Positions 24,266 through 32,640 of a stretch of 64,000 nucleotides of DNA are shown in pieces. The stretch is from IMG/VR virus record IMGVR_UViG_3300020477_001012, positions 62,001 to 126,000 of that record; one strand, 5' to 3'. Under the pieces are notes generated by a model. It made no database searches. It saw nothing but the letters and a program-made list of their open reading frames with translations, and was not told the DNA's origin. Each line of letters begins with the position of its first letter. Position 1 is the stretch's first letter. The translations under genes were made by a program, and so were the position numbers. Origin of the DNA: a virus.

Positions 24266-25107
24266 CCAGAAAAGAATTAAGAATATATGAGGCTGAGGCA
24301 AGGCGTTTTGTAAACAAATACAGGGACGAGGAAACGCCAGACACATCTAAAGTACAGATTGCCGTTCTAGGACACAGCGAGAAACAGTTCAACACAATAA
24401 AGGATCGGTCATACCTTAAGAAAATATACTTAGATGATATGGATCTAGGTGAATATCATGAGTTCCAGTCAAACGCTTACGGCGAAAGCAGGGCTTTTTT
24501 ATGTGATAAACTTTTTGATGACAGTGCAGAATATGTAGGCGTCGTCACGGCGTCTTGGAATATTAAACACCAAGGGTTCAACCCTATCGACGAGTTCCAC
24601 AATTGGCATGCGAGCAAGGGACTATTGTTATCAGGAAAGGAGGACGTGGTGCTGTGTGGCAACATGTACTATGCTAGTCAATGGCTTCTCAAAAACAAGG
24701 GGTCGGTTTTTAGGCATCTATATTTTTCTAAGCGACAGAAAGAAGAGGTTGAAAAGCTATTACTCAAGACTTTGAACTTAAAGGTTAATCCCGACAGCCC
24801 GAAAGTGGCAGCGTGTAATCAAATTATATGTCGCAAGACTTTGTATGACAAATATACAAAGTTCTTTAAAGACAACGAAGTTTTGCCCATACTACGTCAC
24901 TTTTGCCGTACTAATGATATGACTACCGGCGTAGACTGGGTAGACCAAAGAACAGTGGCATATATTGCTGAGTGCGTAACTATGCTGTGGCTCAACCAGC
25001 AAGACATATTAACCATACCAACAGAAATAGCAAAAGAGAAGTGGTATTACAATTCAAATAGGTCAGCACGAGTCGATTGGTATAAAGGGAAAAACAATGA
25101 CCTCTAA
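24262..25107 (+). CDS. glycosyltransferase-like protein, paralogue B
   Basis: A 281-residue tandem paralogue of the preceding gene. It shares IAVLGHSEKQFNTI, LKKIYLDDMDLGEYH, SRAFLCDKLFDDSAEYVG, TASWNIKHQGFNPID and a C-terminal YIAECVTMLWL, in the same order. It lacks the Cys-rich N-terminus. It starts in an ATGA overlap and overlaps glf by 11 bases. Probably a tandem duplication with divergence. The predicted activity is the same as paralogue A and equally unproven. Confidence 0.55.
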   Translation: MTRKELRIYEAEARRFVNKYRDEETPDTSKVQIAVLGHSEKQFNTIKDRSYLKKIYLDDMDLGEYHEFQSNAYGESRAFLCDKLFDDSAEYVGVVTASWNIKHQGFNPIDEFHNWHASKGLLLSGKEDVVLCGNMYYASQWLLKNKGSVFRHLYFSKRQKEEVEKLLLKTLNLKVNPDSPKVAACNQIICRKTLYDKYTKFFKDNEVLPILRHFCRTNDMTTGVDWVDQRTVAYIAECVTMLWLNQQDILTIPTEIAKEKWYYNSNRSARVDWYKGKNNDL

Positions 25108-26200
25108 GTATGACTATCTCGTAGTGGGATGTGGTTTATTTGGGTCAGTCTTTGCGAGACAAGCCACCGACGCTGGCAAAAAATGCCTGATTGTAGACAA
25201 GCGTAACCATATCGCGGGCAATTGTTACACAGAAAACAATAACGGTATTCACGTACATAAGTACGGCCCTCATATTTTCCATACCAACAACGACCGCGTG
25301 TGGGAATTTATGAACCAGTGGGCGTCGTTCAATAATTATGTGAACAGACCAAAGGTTAACTTCGGGGGAGAGATCTACTCTTTTCCGATCAATTTATTTA
25401 CTCTGCACCAGCTATGGGGCGTCAATACGCCCGAAGAAGCAAAGCGGGCGTTGGAGGATGTGCAAATTCCGTGCTCAGACCCAAAAAATTTAGAGGAGTG
25501 GATTCTTTCTCAAGTGGGACGAGAAATATACAATACTTTTATTTATGGGTACACGAAGAAGCAATGGAACAAAGATCCTAAAGAATTGCCAGCTTCCATC
25601 ATAAAAAGATTACCTATCAGGCTCACGTATGACGATAACTACTTTAACGACAAGTACCAAGGCATACCGATTGGGGGCTATACTGCCATATTTAAGAGAA
25701 TGCTAGATGGGATACCAGTTGAACTAGGGATAGATTATTTGTCTGCCCAAGACTACTGGGATAGCAAAGCCAAGATGGTTGTATATACAGGGGCTATTGA
25801 TGAATTTTTCCGCAGCGCTTATGGCACGTTGGAGTGGAGGAGCTTGAGGTTTGAGAATGAAGAAATAGAAAACTGTGACTACCAAGGCAACGCTGTTATC
25901 AACTACACGGAAGAAAGCGTGCCATTTACAAGAATTGTAGAGCACAAGCACTTTGATTATGCAAATCAGCCAGACACAGTCATCACCAAAGAATACCCCA
26001 AAAGCTGGTCAGTGGGCCAAGAGAAGTTTTACCCCGTGAATGACACAAGGAACAACGATCTATATTTTCACTACAAAAAATTGATTGACAGATCCAAGTA
26101 TATCTTCGGTGGAAGGCTGGCCGATTACAAATATTACGACATGCATCAGGTCGTGGCCTCCTCACTTCATCATTTTTCAAAAATTAATTTGACAAATTGA
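25097..26200 (+). CDS. glf: UDP-galactopyranose mutase
   Basis: A 367-residue FAD flavoenzyme that interconverts UDP-galactopyranose and UDP-galactofuranose. GCGLFG (11-16) is the dinucleotide-binding motif. RNHIAGNCYTENNNGI and YGPHIFHT are classic GLF signatures, and QWNKDPKELPASI and the C-terminal ADYKYYDMHQV fit the family. The length is normal. Its stop TGA (26198-26200) lies inside the promoter of the next operon. It provides galactofuranose for the phage's glycan genes. Confidence 0.95.
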   Translation: MTSKYDYLVVGCGLFGSVFARQATDAGKKCLIVDKRNHIAGNCYTENNNGIHVHKYGPHIFHTNNDRVWEFMNQWASFNNYVNRPKVNFGGEIYSFPINLFTLHQLWGVNTPEEAKRALEDVQIPCSDPKNLEEWILSQVGREIYNTFIYGYTKKQWNKDPKELPASIIKRLPIRLTYDDNYFNDKYQGIPIGGYTAIFKRMLDGIPVELGIDYLSAQDYWDSKAKMVVYTGAIDEFFRSAYGTLEWRSLRFENEEIENCDYQGNAVINYTEESVPFTRIVEHKHFDYANQPDTVITKEYPKSWSVGQEKFYPVNDTRNNDLYFHYKKLIDRSKYIFGGRLADYKYYDMHQVVASSLHHFSKINLTN

Positions 26201-26217
26201 CTCACTCTTGCTATAAT
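26189..26217 (+). promoter_or_regulatory. sigma70 promoter with perfect -35 and -10, polymerase operon
   Basis: TTGACA at 26189-26194 and TATAAT at 26212-26217 are separated by exactly 17 bases, matching the consensus at every position of both boxes. The -35 box and part of the spacer lie inside the last codons and stop of glf. The polymerase gene begins at 26251. This implies transcription by the host housekeeping RNA polymerase, probably early in infection. Confidence 0.9.
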
Positions 26218-26250
26218 AGAGTGAAACTTAACACATTGAGAGGTTGAAAT

Positions 26251-27879
26251 ATGAACTGGTTTCCACTGTGTAATTATACCCACTATTCCCTGCTTAAGGG
26301 ATTCTCCAAGCCTGCACAGCTTGCAAAGAAATGTGCAGATAATGCATACAGAGCATGCGGCATCGCGGACTACAAGTCCCTGTCTGGAGCGGTGACATTC
26401 TATCAGGCATGCATAAAGAACGACGTGAAGCCTATCATTGGGTGCTCGTTCGATGGATTCTCCCTGTTTGCAAAAAATAAAGAAGGCTGGCTAGACCTTA
26501 TCCAGATAGTGTCATCTTTAGATGACTCTGGTGAGGTAAACAATGCTTTACTAACACATGTCTCTAGTAAGGGCAACTTGATTAGTATTGCTGGTAGCGA
26601 AGCCAACTCCCCCATCAGAGGCGAAGACTTTTATCGCAAGTCCGAGTCATTTATGGACATTTATTATACCGACAGGGAGGACGCACCGTTACATCGCATT
26701 TTACTATGCTCTAGTATGAAGACCACTTTACCCAAAGTAAGTAAACAGTTAACCGCTGGGGAAGAGGTTAAAAATCAAGTTTTCTTTGAATCAAACGACT
26801 TCTTTTTAAAGAACAAAACGGAGATCTCCGAGGTTATTGTGCTAGACCCGCAGATTGGAAAATTTGATGAGATCTACAACAAATGCGAGAACTACAACAT
26901 ACTCAACAAGCCAATGCTTCCAAAATTTTCTACACCAAGCGGGCTTGGGGAGAATGAATACCTAACGCAGCTTTGCAGGGATGGATGGAAAGAGAAAATG
27001 ATCCCAAGCGGAAAGGTAGACGACGAGGCGGAAAAAAATAGATATGCAAACAGGATCAAAGAGGAGCTGGATGTAATTTTTGAGGCCAACTTGTCTGGGT
27101 ATTTTTTAATTGTACAAGATATTGTAGATTATGTCAATCGGCAAGGATGGCTGTCGGGTCCGGGGCGAGGCTCTGCTGCTGGGTGTCTGGTTTCTTATAT
27201 GATCGGTATTACTAAAATTGACCCGATTGAGTTTGACTTATTGTTTGAAAGGTTCTATAATAGTGGGAGAAACACGGGGGGTCACATATCCCTACCAGAT
27301 ATTGATATGGATGTACCCGGGAACAAGCGCGATGAGATTATCTCCTACCTCAAAGATACCTATGGCCACGGCAACGTGAGCCAGATGCTTACATTCGGAA
27401 GACTCCAAGGAAGAAGTGCGATAAAAGAAGTGTTGCGTGTTAACAGTGCGTGTGGATTTAGTGAAATGAACGAAATCACAAAGGCCATCCCAAACGAGGC
27501 CGACATTTCTGATCAGTTGCAGGAGATGGACGAAGAGGACCGCTCGATCATCAGGTGGGCGTTAATCAACAATCCAGAAGACCTTAGAGATTACTGCTTT
27601 GTCAATGATAGAGGAGAGCTTGACGGAGACTACGCTGACTTCTTTGACCAAGCCATTAAAATAGAGGGCACATTCAAAACCCAAGGTAAACATGCGGCGG
27701 GTGTTGTGATTTCAGTTGATGAACTCAACACAGTTTGCCCCATGGTGAACCAAAGAAGCGGTGGAGAGAAAATTGCGGGACTGGAAATGGCCGACCTAGA
27801 AGCGCTGGGTCATGTTAAATTTGATGTCTTGGGGATCAACCTCCTAGACAAGATTATGAAAATAGAGGAACTAATATGA
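26251..27879 (+). CDS. dnaE: DNA polymerase III alpha subunit, N-terminal half (split DnaE)
   Basis: A 542-residue ORF covering the PHP region and the palm of a DnaE-type polymerase. The palm metal-binding aspartates are all here: D352 and D354 in LPDIDMD, and D525 in VKFDVLGIN. The SGPGRGSAAGCLVSY and KIEGTFKTQGKHAAGV blocks are also present. The PHP region is short (about 210 residues) and its first histidine motif is degraded (YTHYSLLKG), so PHP activity is doubtful. The protein ends right after the third aspartate, and the remaining finger, thumb and OB domains are in a separate ORF at 29022. AGAGGTTGAAAT precedes the ATG. Both halves are needed for one enzyme. Confidence 0.93.
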   Translation: MNWFPLCNYTHYSLLKGFSKPAQLAKKCADNAYRACGIADYKSLSGAVTFYQACIKNDVKPIIGCSFDGFSLFAKNKEGWLDLIQIVSSLDDSGEVNNALLTHVSSKGNLISIAGSEANSPIRGEDFYRKSESFMDIYYTDREDAPLHRILLCSSMKTTLPKVSKQLTAGEEVKNQVFFESNDFFLKNKTEISEVIVLDPQIGKFDEIYNKCENYNILNKPMLPKFSTPSGLGENEYLTQLCRDGWKEKMIPSGKVDDEAEKNRYANRIKEELDVIFEANLSGYFLIVQDIVDYVNRQGWLSGPGRGSAAGCLVSYMIGITKIDPIEFDLLFERFYNSGRNTGGHISLPDIDMDVPGNKRDEIISYLKDTYGHGNVSQMLTFGRLQGRSAIKEVLRVNSACGFSEMNEITKAIPNEADISDQLQEMDEEDRSIIRWALINNPEDLRDYCFVNDRGELDGDYADFFDQAIKIEGTFKTQGKHAAGVVISVDELNTVCPMVNQRSGGEKIAGLEMADLEALGHVKFDVLGINLLDKIMKIEELI

Positions 27880-28550
27880 ACAGGGATATTATTGTTTTTG
27901 ACTTTGAAACCGGTGGCCGAAACCCATTAAGGTGCCAGCCAACTCAGATTGCTGCCATCGCCTTGGATGGGAGAAACTTCAAACTGAAGGGCGAGTTCAA
28001 CAGTGAAATGAGACCGATCCTAGACGACAAGAAAGCTGCCGAAGCCGGAGTCGACCCAGTGGAAGACGAGGCGTTAAGGATCACAAACAAGACTAGGGCA
28101 GGCTTAGCCAAGGCCCCACTCCCGAAGGGTGTTTGGAAGAAGTTTGTTAACTTTGTTAATAAGTACAACTGGAAAGGAACACCCTATTTTGCTCCCATTC
28201 CTGCCGGATTTAACATTATTGGGTACGACATGAAGATCGTAGACAGATTGTGTAAAGCATATGGCCCTTGGGACGACAAGAGGAAATGTCAAAAGTTGTT
28301 TCACCAAATCTATAAGATTGATGTTATGGATGACGTGTGGTTGTGGACTGAAGGAGACCCAGACGTGAAGTCTATTAGTATGGATTCCTTGAGAGAGAGA
28401 ATGGGGCTGTCGTCAGAAAATGCCCACGACGCCCTTCAAGATGTCAAGGACACCGCCAATATATTTATCAAGCTGCAAAAGTCCCGCAGGGCGGTGTATC
28501 GCAACATGAAATTTGAAAAGGCTTTTGCAGATGGAAAGTTGTACGTATGA
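27876..28550 (+). CDS. DEDDh proofreading exonuclease
   Basis: A 224-residue 3'-5' exonuclease of the DnaQ type. Motif I is D9 and E11 in IVFDFETGG, motif II is D118 in FNIIGYDMK, and motif III is H184 with D189 in AHDALQDVKDTA. It lies between the two halves of the polymerase and overlaps both neighbours (ATGA with the N-half, 4 bases with the nuclease), so it is probably co-translated and acts as the proofreading subunit. The gene is complete, without beta-clamp or polymerase domains. Confidence 0.9.
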   Translation: MNRDIIVFDFETGGRNPLRCQPTQIAAIALDGRNFKLKGEFNSEMRPILDDKKAAEAGVDPVEDEALRITNKTRAGLAKAPLPKGVWKKFVNFVNKYNWKGTPYFAPIPAGFNIIGYDMKIVDRLCKAYGPWDDKRKCQKLFHQIYKIDVMDDVWLWTEGDPDVKSISMDSLRERMGLSSENAHDALQDVKDTANIFIKLQKSRRAVYRNMKFEKAFADGKLYV

Positions 28551-29029
28551 TTGAAGTAAAAATAACTAAAACCATGCTCACTAGGGCCAAGAAGAAGGCC
28601 AAGGAAATGGGTGTAATAAAGAATAGCATCCTTTCCGGCGAGGGAAATTTAGCTGGATTTCTCGGAGAAGAGGTTGCAAATCGCATTTTACGTGGTAAAA
28701 TAAACAACACATACGACTATGACATTGTGTGTGGAGACAAGAAATACGACGTGAAGACCAAGCGGTGTACTAGTCCCCCGAAGCCTTATTACGAGTGTAG
28801 CGTGGCAAAGTACAATACTAAGCAGGGATGTGATAGCTATTGCTTTGTGCGAATAGAGTACAAGAATGGGAAGTGGGGCCGAGCATGGTATCTTGGAGAA
28901 AAAGACAAAAAAGCGTTCTACAAAAAGGCGAAAGAACTAAAAAAGGGTCAGGTTGATCCAGACAACAACTTCGTTGTCAAGGCAGATTGTTTTAATTTAG
29001 CTATCAAAGATTTGAAAATAAATGATTGA
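28547..29029 (+). CDS. PD-(D/E)XK endonuclease-like protein
   Basis: A 160-residue restriction-endonuclease-fold protein. The probable active site is E41 (GFLGEEVA), D59 (YDYDIV) and the D-x-K of D68/K70 in KKYDVKTKR. The remainder is basic (KAFYKKAKELKKGQ). It lies between the exonuclease and the second polymerase half, overlapping both (4 and 8 bases). It could process replication intermediates or be a relic of a homing event that split the polymerase; the sequence does not decide. Confidence 0.75.
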   Translation: MIEVKITKTMLTRAKKKAKEMGVIKNSILSGEGNLAGFLGEEVANRILRGKINNTYDYDIVCGDKKYDVKTKRCTSPPKPYYECSVAKYNTKQGCDSYCFVRIEYKNGKWGRAWYLGEKDKKAFYKKAKELKKGQVDPDNNFVVKADCFNLAIKDLKIND

Positions 29030-30581
29030 CTACAAAGACGATAAGACTTGGGACTTGTTCAAAAATGGTCGAACCAAAGGGGTTTTCCAACTGGAGAGCA
29101 ACCTTGGTAAGTCGTGGTCCAAAAAGGTGTCACCGGACAACCTTGAGGAACTGGCAGCATTAATTGCCCTGATTAGGCCGGGATGTTTGAAGGCCATGTC
29201 TGAAGGCAAATCTATGACCCAGCACTACGTTGATCGTAAGAGCAAAAAAGACAAGGTGACCTATCTAGATGAGTCTCTTGAGGAAATTTTAAGCCCCACA
29301 TATGGGGTTCTGGTATACCAAGAGCAATCTATGCGTATCGCCCAAAAAATCGCTGGGTTTGATCTTCAAGAAGCTGATATACTTAGAAAGGCTATTGGAA
29401 AGAAGAAGGCTGGACTTATGGCCGAGGTTCGAGAGTCATTCTTAGAGGGCGCTCAGTTCGTAGGATTGGTTAGTAATGATGTTGCCGAAGAAATTTTTAG
29501 TTGGATTGAAAAATCTTCTAGATACTCTTTTAATAAGTCCCATGCCGTGGCTTATGCTATTAACTCCTATTGGTCAGCATGGTATAAGGCTAATCATACC
29601 AAGGAATTCTTCTTGTCGTATTTCTTCCACGCCGCCGACAAGCAAGATCCCCACCAAGAGGTATACGAACTATTGTCTGAAGCTAAGCTCTTCAACTTGG
29701 AAGTTAAGATACCTAATCTGTCTAGATTTAGTGAGAAATTCAAGCTGTACGGCAGAAGTATACAATTCGGTATCAAGGATATCAAGTCTTTAACAGGCGT
29801 GACCGGAGACAAGGTTATGCAAGCAATAGCAGACACAAAAAAAGAACTCGGAAAAAAGCCAGAAGAATTTAGCTGGCTGGACATAGTAATCTATCTGTCC
29901 CCTAGAATCAATGCAACCGCCTTCAAGGCCCTTTGCTCAATTGGGTTTTTCTCTACGAAGGAGGCTAATGTTTCTAGAAATAAGGCCCTGTACGAGTATC
30001 TTATTTTTAGAGAGTTGACTAAAGCAGAGGTTAACTGGGTCACAAAGAATTATCCAGATAAACAATGGTCTAGAATGTCTGATTGCTTCCGAGACCTTGC
30101 GCCCGTAAAGAAAATGGGTGGAGGAACCAGCAAGGTAGAACGAAGTCAAATTGTTTTAAATGAGGCAGAGATGTTAGACAATCCCCCGTATGATTTGAGT
30201 GACGATCCCGCATGGATCATTGAGCAGGAGGCCAAGTTTTTAGGGTGCCCGGTGTCACTTGCTCGTATTGAGTCATCTGACACGTCTACTGCCAATACGT
30301 CTTGTAAAGATATTACAAACGGCAAGACTGGCAAGGGGATTTGTGTGGCCGCCAACGTAAACAGGGTTGCTAACTACAAGGTAAAAAAGGGCAAGACAAA
30401 GGGAAAAACAATGGCCTTTCTGACAATAGAAGACGAAACATGCTCACTGGACAGTGTTGTTGTCTTCCCAGAAGCCCGAGAAAAACATCAATACATATTG
30501 TACGAGGGCAACAATTTACTCTTCTGCGGATCTGTAGAAAAAGACAGTTCCTTTATTATAGAAAAAATTCACGAAATATAA
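29022..30581 (+). CDS. dnaE: DNA polymerase III alpha subunit, C-terminal half (split DnaE)
   Basis: A 519-residue ORF continuing the polymerase from the point where the N-half stops. It starts IDYKDDKTWDLF, then GVFQLES, LIRPGCL, TYGVLVYQEQSMRIAQ and FNKSHAVAYA, as in the finger domain of DnaE. A helical region and a C-terminal OB-fold-like domain follow (NVNRVANYKVKKG to FLTIEDETC). No residues appear to be lost at the junction. The site where cyanobacterial DnaE carries a split intein corresponds to Y168-S169 here and is uninterrupted, so this is a different split with no intein. It starts with an 8-base overlap with the nuclease gene. Confidence 0.92.
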   Translation: MIDYKDDKTWDLFKNGRTKGVFQLESNLGKSWSKKVSPDNLEELAALIALIRPGCLKAMSEGKSMTQHYVDRKSKKDKVTYLDESLEEILSPTYGVLVYQEQSMRIAQKIAGFDLQEADILRKAIGKKKAGLMAEVRESFLEGAQFVGLVSNDVAEEIFSWIEKSSRYSFNKSHAVAYAINSYWSAWYKANHTKEFFLSYFFHAADKQDPHQEVYELLSEAKLFNLEVKIPNLSRFSEKFKLYGRSIQFGIKDIKSLTGVTGDKVMQAIADTKKELGKKPEEFSWLDIVIYLSPRINATAFKALCSIGFFSTKEANVSRNKALYEYLIFRELTKAEVNWVTKNYPDKQWSRMSDCFRDLAPVKKMGGGTSKVERSQIVLNEAEMLDNPPYDLSDDPAWIIEQEAKFLGCPVSLARIESSDTSTANTSCKDITNGKTGKGICVAANVNRVANYKVKKGKTKGKTMAFLTIEDETCSLDSVVVFPEAREKHQYILYEGNNLLFCGSVEKDSSFIIEKIHEI

Positions 30582-30610
30582 TTGTCTTTTTCCTCGGTAG
30601 CAGCTATTAC
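30582..30610 (+). promoter_or_regulatory. possible promoter before SSB
   Basis: In the 56-base gap before the SSB gene, TTGTCT (30582-30587) is followed after 17 bases by TATTAC (30605-30610). Each box matches four of six consensus positions. AAGGAA serves as the ribosome-binding site at about 30627. This gap is one of few on the plus strand, but the boxes are only moderate. If real, it would give separate expression of SSB and the glycan genes downstream. Confidence 0.4.
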
Positions 30611-30637
30611 ATATAACGCTATAGGACAAGGAAATTA

Positions 30638-30955
30638 ATGAACATCTGTAATTTTACCGGCTTCTTGTTAGAAGACCCCGAGCTATCTATTAGTAGTAAT
30701 GTGAGCCATCTTGTTTTTAAGCTGGTCACCTATACATATAGAAGAAGCAAAAATACCGGAGAGAAGCAAAGAATGCCCACTGTCTTAACTTTTGAGGCGT
30801 GGCACACAGGGGCCGAAACTATTGCCAAGCTGGCTCAAAAGGGCACCAAAATGACCGTGTCTGCTTCTGCCAAGAATGGAAAAGGGGAAGCCGACATACT
30901 CTTCAGGGTGAATGAATTTGATTTTGGGTGCCTTAACCAAGAGCAGGAATTATGA
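30638..30955 (+). CDS. single-stranded DNA-binding protein
   Basis: A 105-residue OB-fold protein with the SSB pattern: an NFTGFLLEDPEL start, SHLVFKLVTYTYRR, FEAWHTGAETIAKLAQKGTKMTVSASAK. It lacks the acidic C-terminal tip of bacterial SSB, though it ends NQEQEL. It protects single-stranded DNA in replication and may be the partner displaced by the UvsY-like protein. AAGGAAATTA precedes the ATG; it overlaps the next gene by 4 bases. Confidence 0.8.
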   Translation: MNICNFTGFLLEDPELSISSNVSHLVFKLVTYTYRRSKNTGEKQRMPTVLTFEAWHTGAETIAKLAQKGTKMTVSASAKNGKGEADILFRVNEFDFGCLNQEQEL

Positions 30956-32640
30956 GAAAAAAACGTATATTGTTTTGCAGTGAGGCTACGTTCTTAAATA
31001 CTGGTTACGCTACATATACCAGAGAAACACTGAACTATCTTAACAGCACAGGGAAGTATGAACTTGCTGAGATGGGTTCTTATGGAGAGCGTAACGACCC
31101 AAGGGCAGCGAATATACCTTGGAAGTACTACGGTGTGGTTCCCAATCAGTCAAGCGAACCCAAGGCATCTAAAGAAGAGATGGATGCATACGGAGCGTCG
31201 GGCAGCAATCAATTTGGAGAGTGGATATTTGAACACGTTTGCTTGGATTTCTTTCCAGATATCGTTTGCGACATCCGTGATTTCTGGATGCTAGAATTTG
31301 CTGAGCGGTCTCCATTTAGGAAATACTTTAAGTGGGCGTTGATGCCCACGGTGGACGCACGACCCCAAGCGAGGCAATGGGTGGCGACATATCAATCAGC
31401 CGATGCGTGCTTTACTTATTCCGACTGGGCTGGCGGAATATTAATGGATCAATCTGGCGGGCAAATCAACTACTTGGGCAGTTCGCCGCCGTCAGCCCAC
31501 CCTGCTTATAAGCCAGTAGAAGACAAAAGAGGCCACAAAGAACAGTTTGGGATAGACCCAGACTGCAAGATTATCGGCACGGTTATGCGCAACCAAAGAC
31601 GTAAGCTTTACCCAGATTTGTTTGAGGCGTTCAGAATATTTCTCAACAAGTCAAAAGACAAAAATTTCTATTTGTATTGTCACACGTCGTATCCAGATTT
31701 GGGCTGGGACTTACCAGAACTACTGCAAGAGCATGAGCTTTCGTCACACGTTCTGTTTACGTATATATGCCCAGAAACAAAAAAACCGTTCCCCTCGCTA
31801 TTCAAGGGGGCTATTGCCCAGTCTCCATTCACCGGAAAGTGGGGGGCAACCCTGTCCAACGTGAAGAATGGGGCATCTTATGAAGATCTTTCTGATATTC
31901 AAAACTTATTTGATCTGTATACACAATATGCGAACTGTGAGGGGTTTGGGCTTCCCTATGTTGAAGCTGCCGCATGCGGAGTTCCCGTGTGTGGAACTGA
32001 TTACTCTGCCATGGAGAGTGAAATTCGCAAGCTAGAAGGGCACCCAATAAAACCCAAGGCTTTATACAAAGAATTGGAAACGGGATGTTTGCGGGCTGTG
32101 CCGGATAATGAAGGGGCCGCATCTTACTTTTTGGATTTCTTTAATGCTAGCGATGAATATAGAGAGAAAGCTGGCAAAAGGACTAGAGAGTTGTTTGAGA
32201 AGCACTTTCAATGGCACCTGAGTGGCAAGAAATGGGAGGACTACTTTGATAGCGTGGAAGTGCCCCCGGTAGAGCAAACTTGGGCATCACCGCCAAGCAT
32301 TCACCAGCCAGAGGCAAAGCCAGAAAATATTCCACCAAATGTAAACCATAGTGAGCTTGCCAAGTGGCTGATATTGCATGTTCTTGGAGACCCCTCTCGT
32401 ATTGGTACCTTTTTTGAAGCTAGGCTTACTAGGGATCTGATGTATCAGTCTTCCACGTCTTCCACTGGGGGTATGTACTTCAATGAGTCTTCAGCCGCAT
32501 TTGATGGATTAAATGTAAGGGCAAACTTCTCTTTTGATGATGCATACAACAACCTGCACGCTCAGTGCGAAAAGAACAATGCTTGGGAAAGAAAAAGGAT
32601 CGAAACTATAAAACAAAGGATGTCTACCGAGCAATCATGA
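30952..32640 (+). CDS. glycosyltransferase, GT4-like (562 aa)
   Basis: A GT-B fold glycosyltransferase, first gene of a 22 kb glycan island. The N-terminal domain starts ILFCSEATFLNTGYATYTRETL. The donor-binding region is EGFGLPYVEAAACGVPVCG (the E-x7-E motif). The C-terminal 120 residues are an extra, Pro-rich linker and helical tail not typical of the family. It transfers a sugar from a nucleotide donor; acceptor unknown. It overlaps SSB by 4 bases and the next gene by ATGA. Confidence 0.85.
   Translation: MRKKRILFCSEATFLNTGYATYTRETLNYLNSTGKYELAEMGSYGERNDPRAANIPWKYYGVVPNQSSEPKASKEEMDAYGASGSNQFGEWIFEHVCLDFFPDIVCDIRDFWMLEFAERSPFRKYFKWALMPTVDARPQARQWVATYQSADACFTYSDWAGGILMDQSGGQINYLGSSPPSAHPAYKPVEDKRGHKEQFGIDPDCKIIGTVMRNQRRKLYPDLFEAFRIFLNKSKDKNFYLYCHTSYPDLGWDLPELLQEHELSSHVLFTYICPETKKPFPSLFKGAIAQSPFTGKWGATLSNVKNGASYEDLSDIQNLFDLYTQYANCEGFGLPYVEAAACGVPVCGTDYSAMESEIRKLEGHPIKPKALYKELETGCLRAVPDNEGAASYFLDFFNASDEYREKAGKRTRELFEKHFQWHLSGKKWEDYFDSVEVPPVEQTWASPPSIHQPEAKPENIPPNVNHSELAKWLILHVLGDPSRIGTFFEARLTRDLMYQSSTSSTGGMYFNESSAAFDGLNVRANFSFDDAYNNLHAQCEKNNAWERKRIETIKQRMSTEQS

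Noticed and set aside
26251-30581. Split intein or intron interrupting dnaE
   Set aside because: No intein motifs are found at the end of the N-half or start of the C-half, the known intein site is intact, and the two ORFs between the halves are complete and in overlap with their neighbours.
30582-30617. T4-like late promoter before SSB (ATATAACG)
   Set aside because: The T4 late motif TATAAATA is not matched and no other copies were seen in the window.
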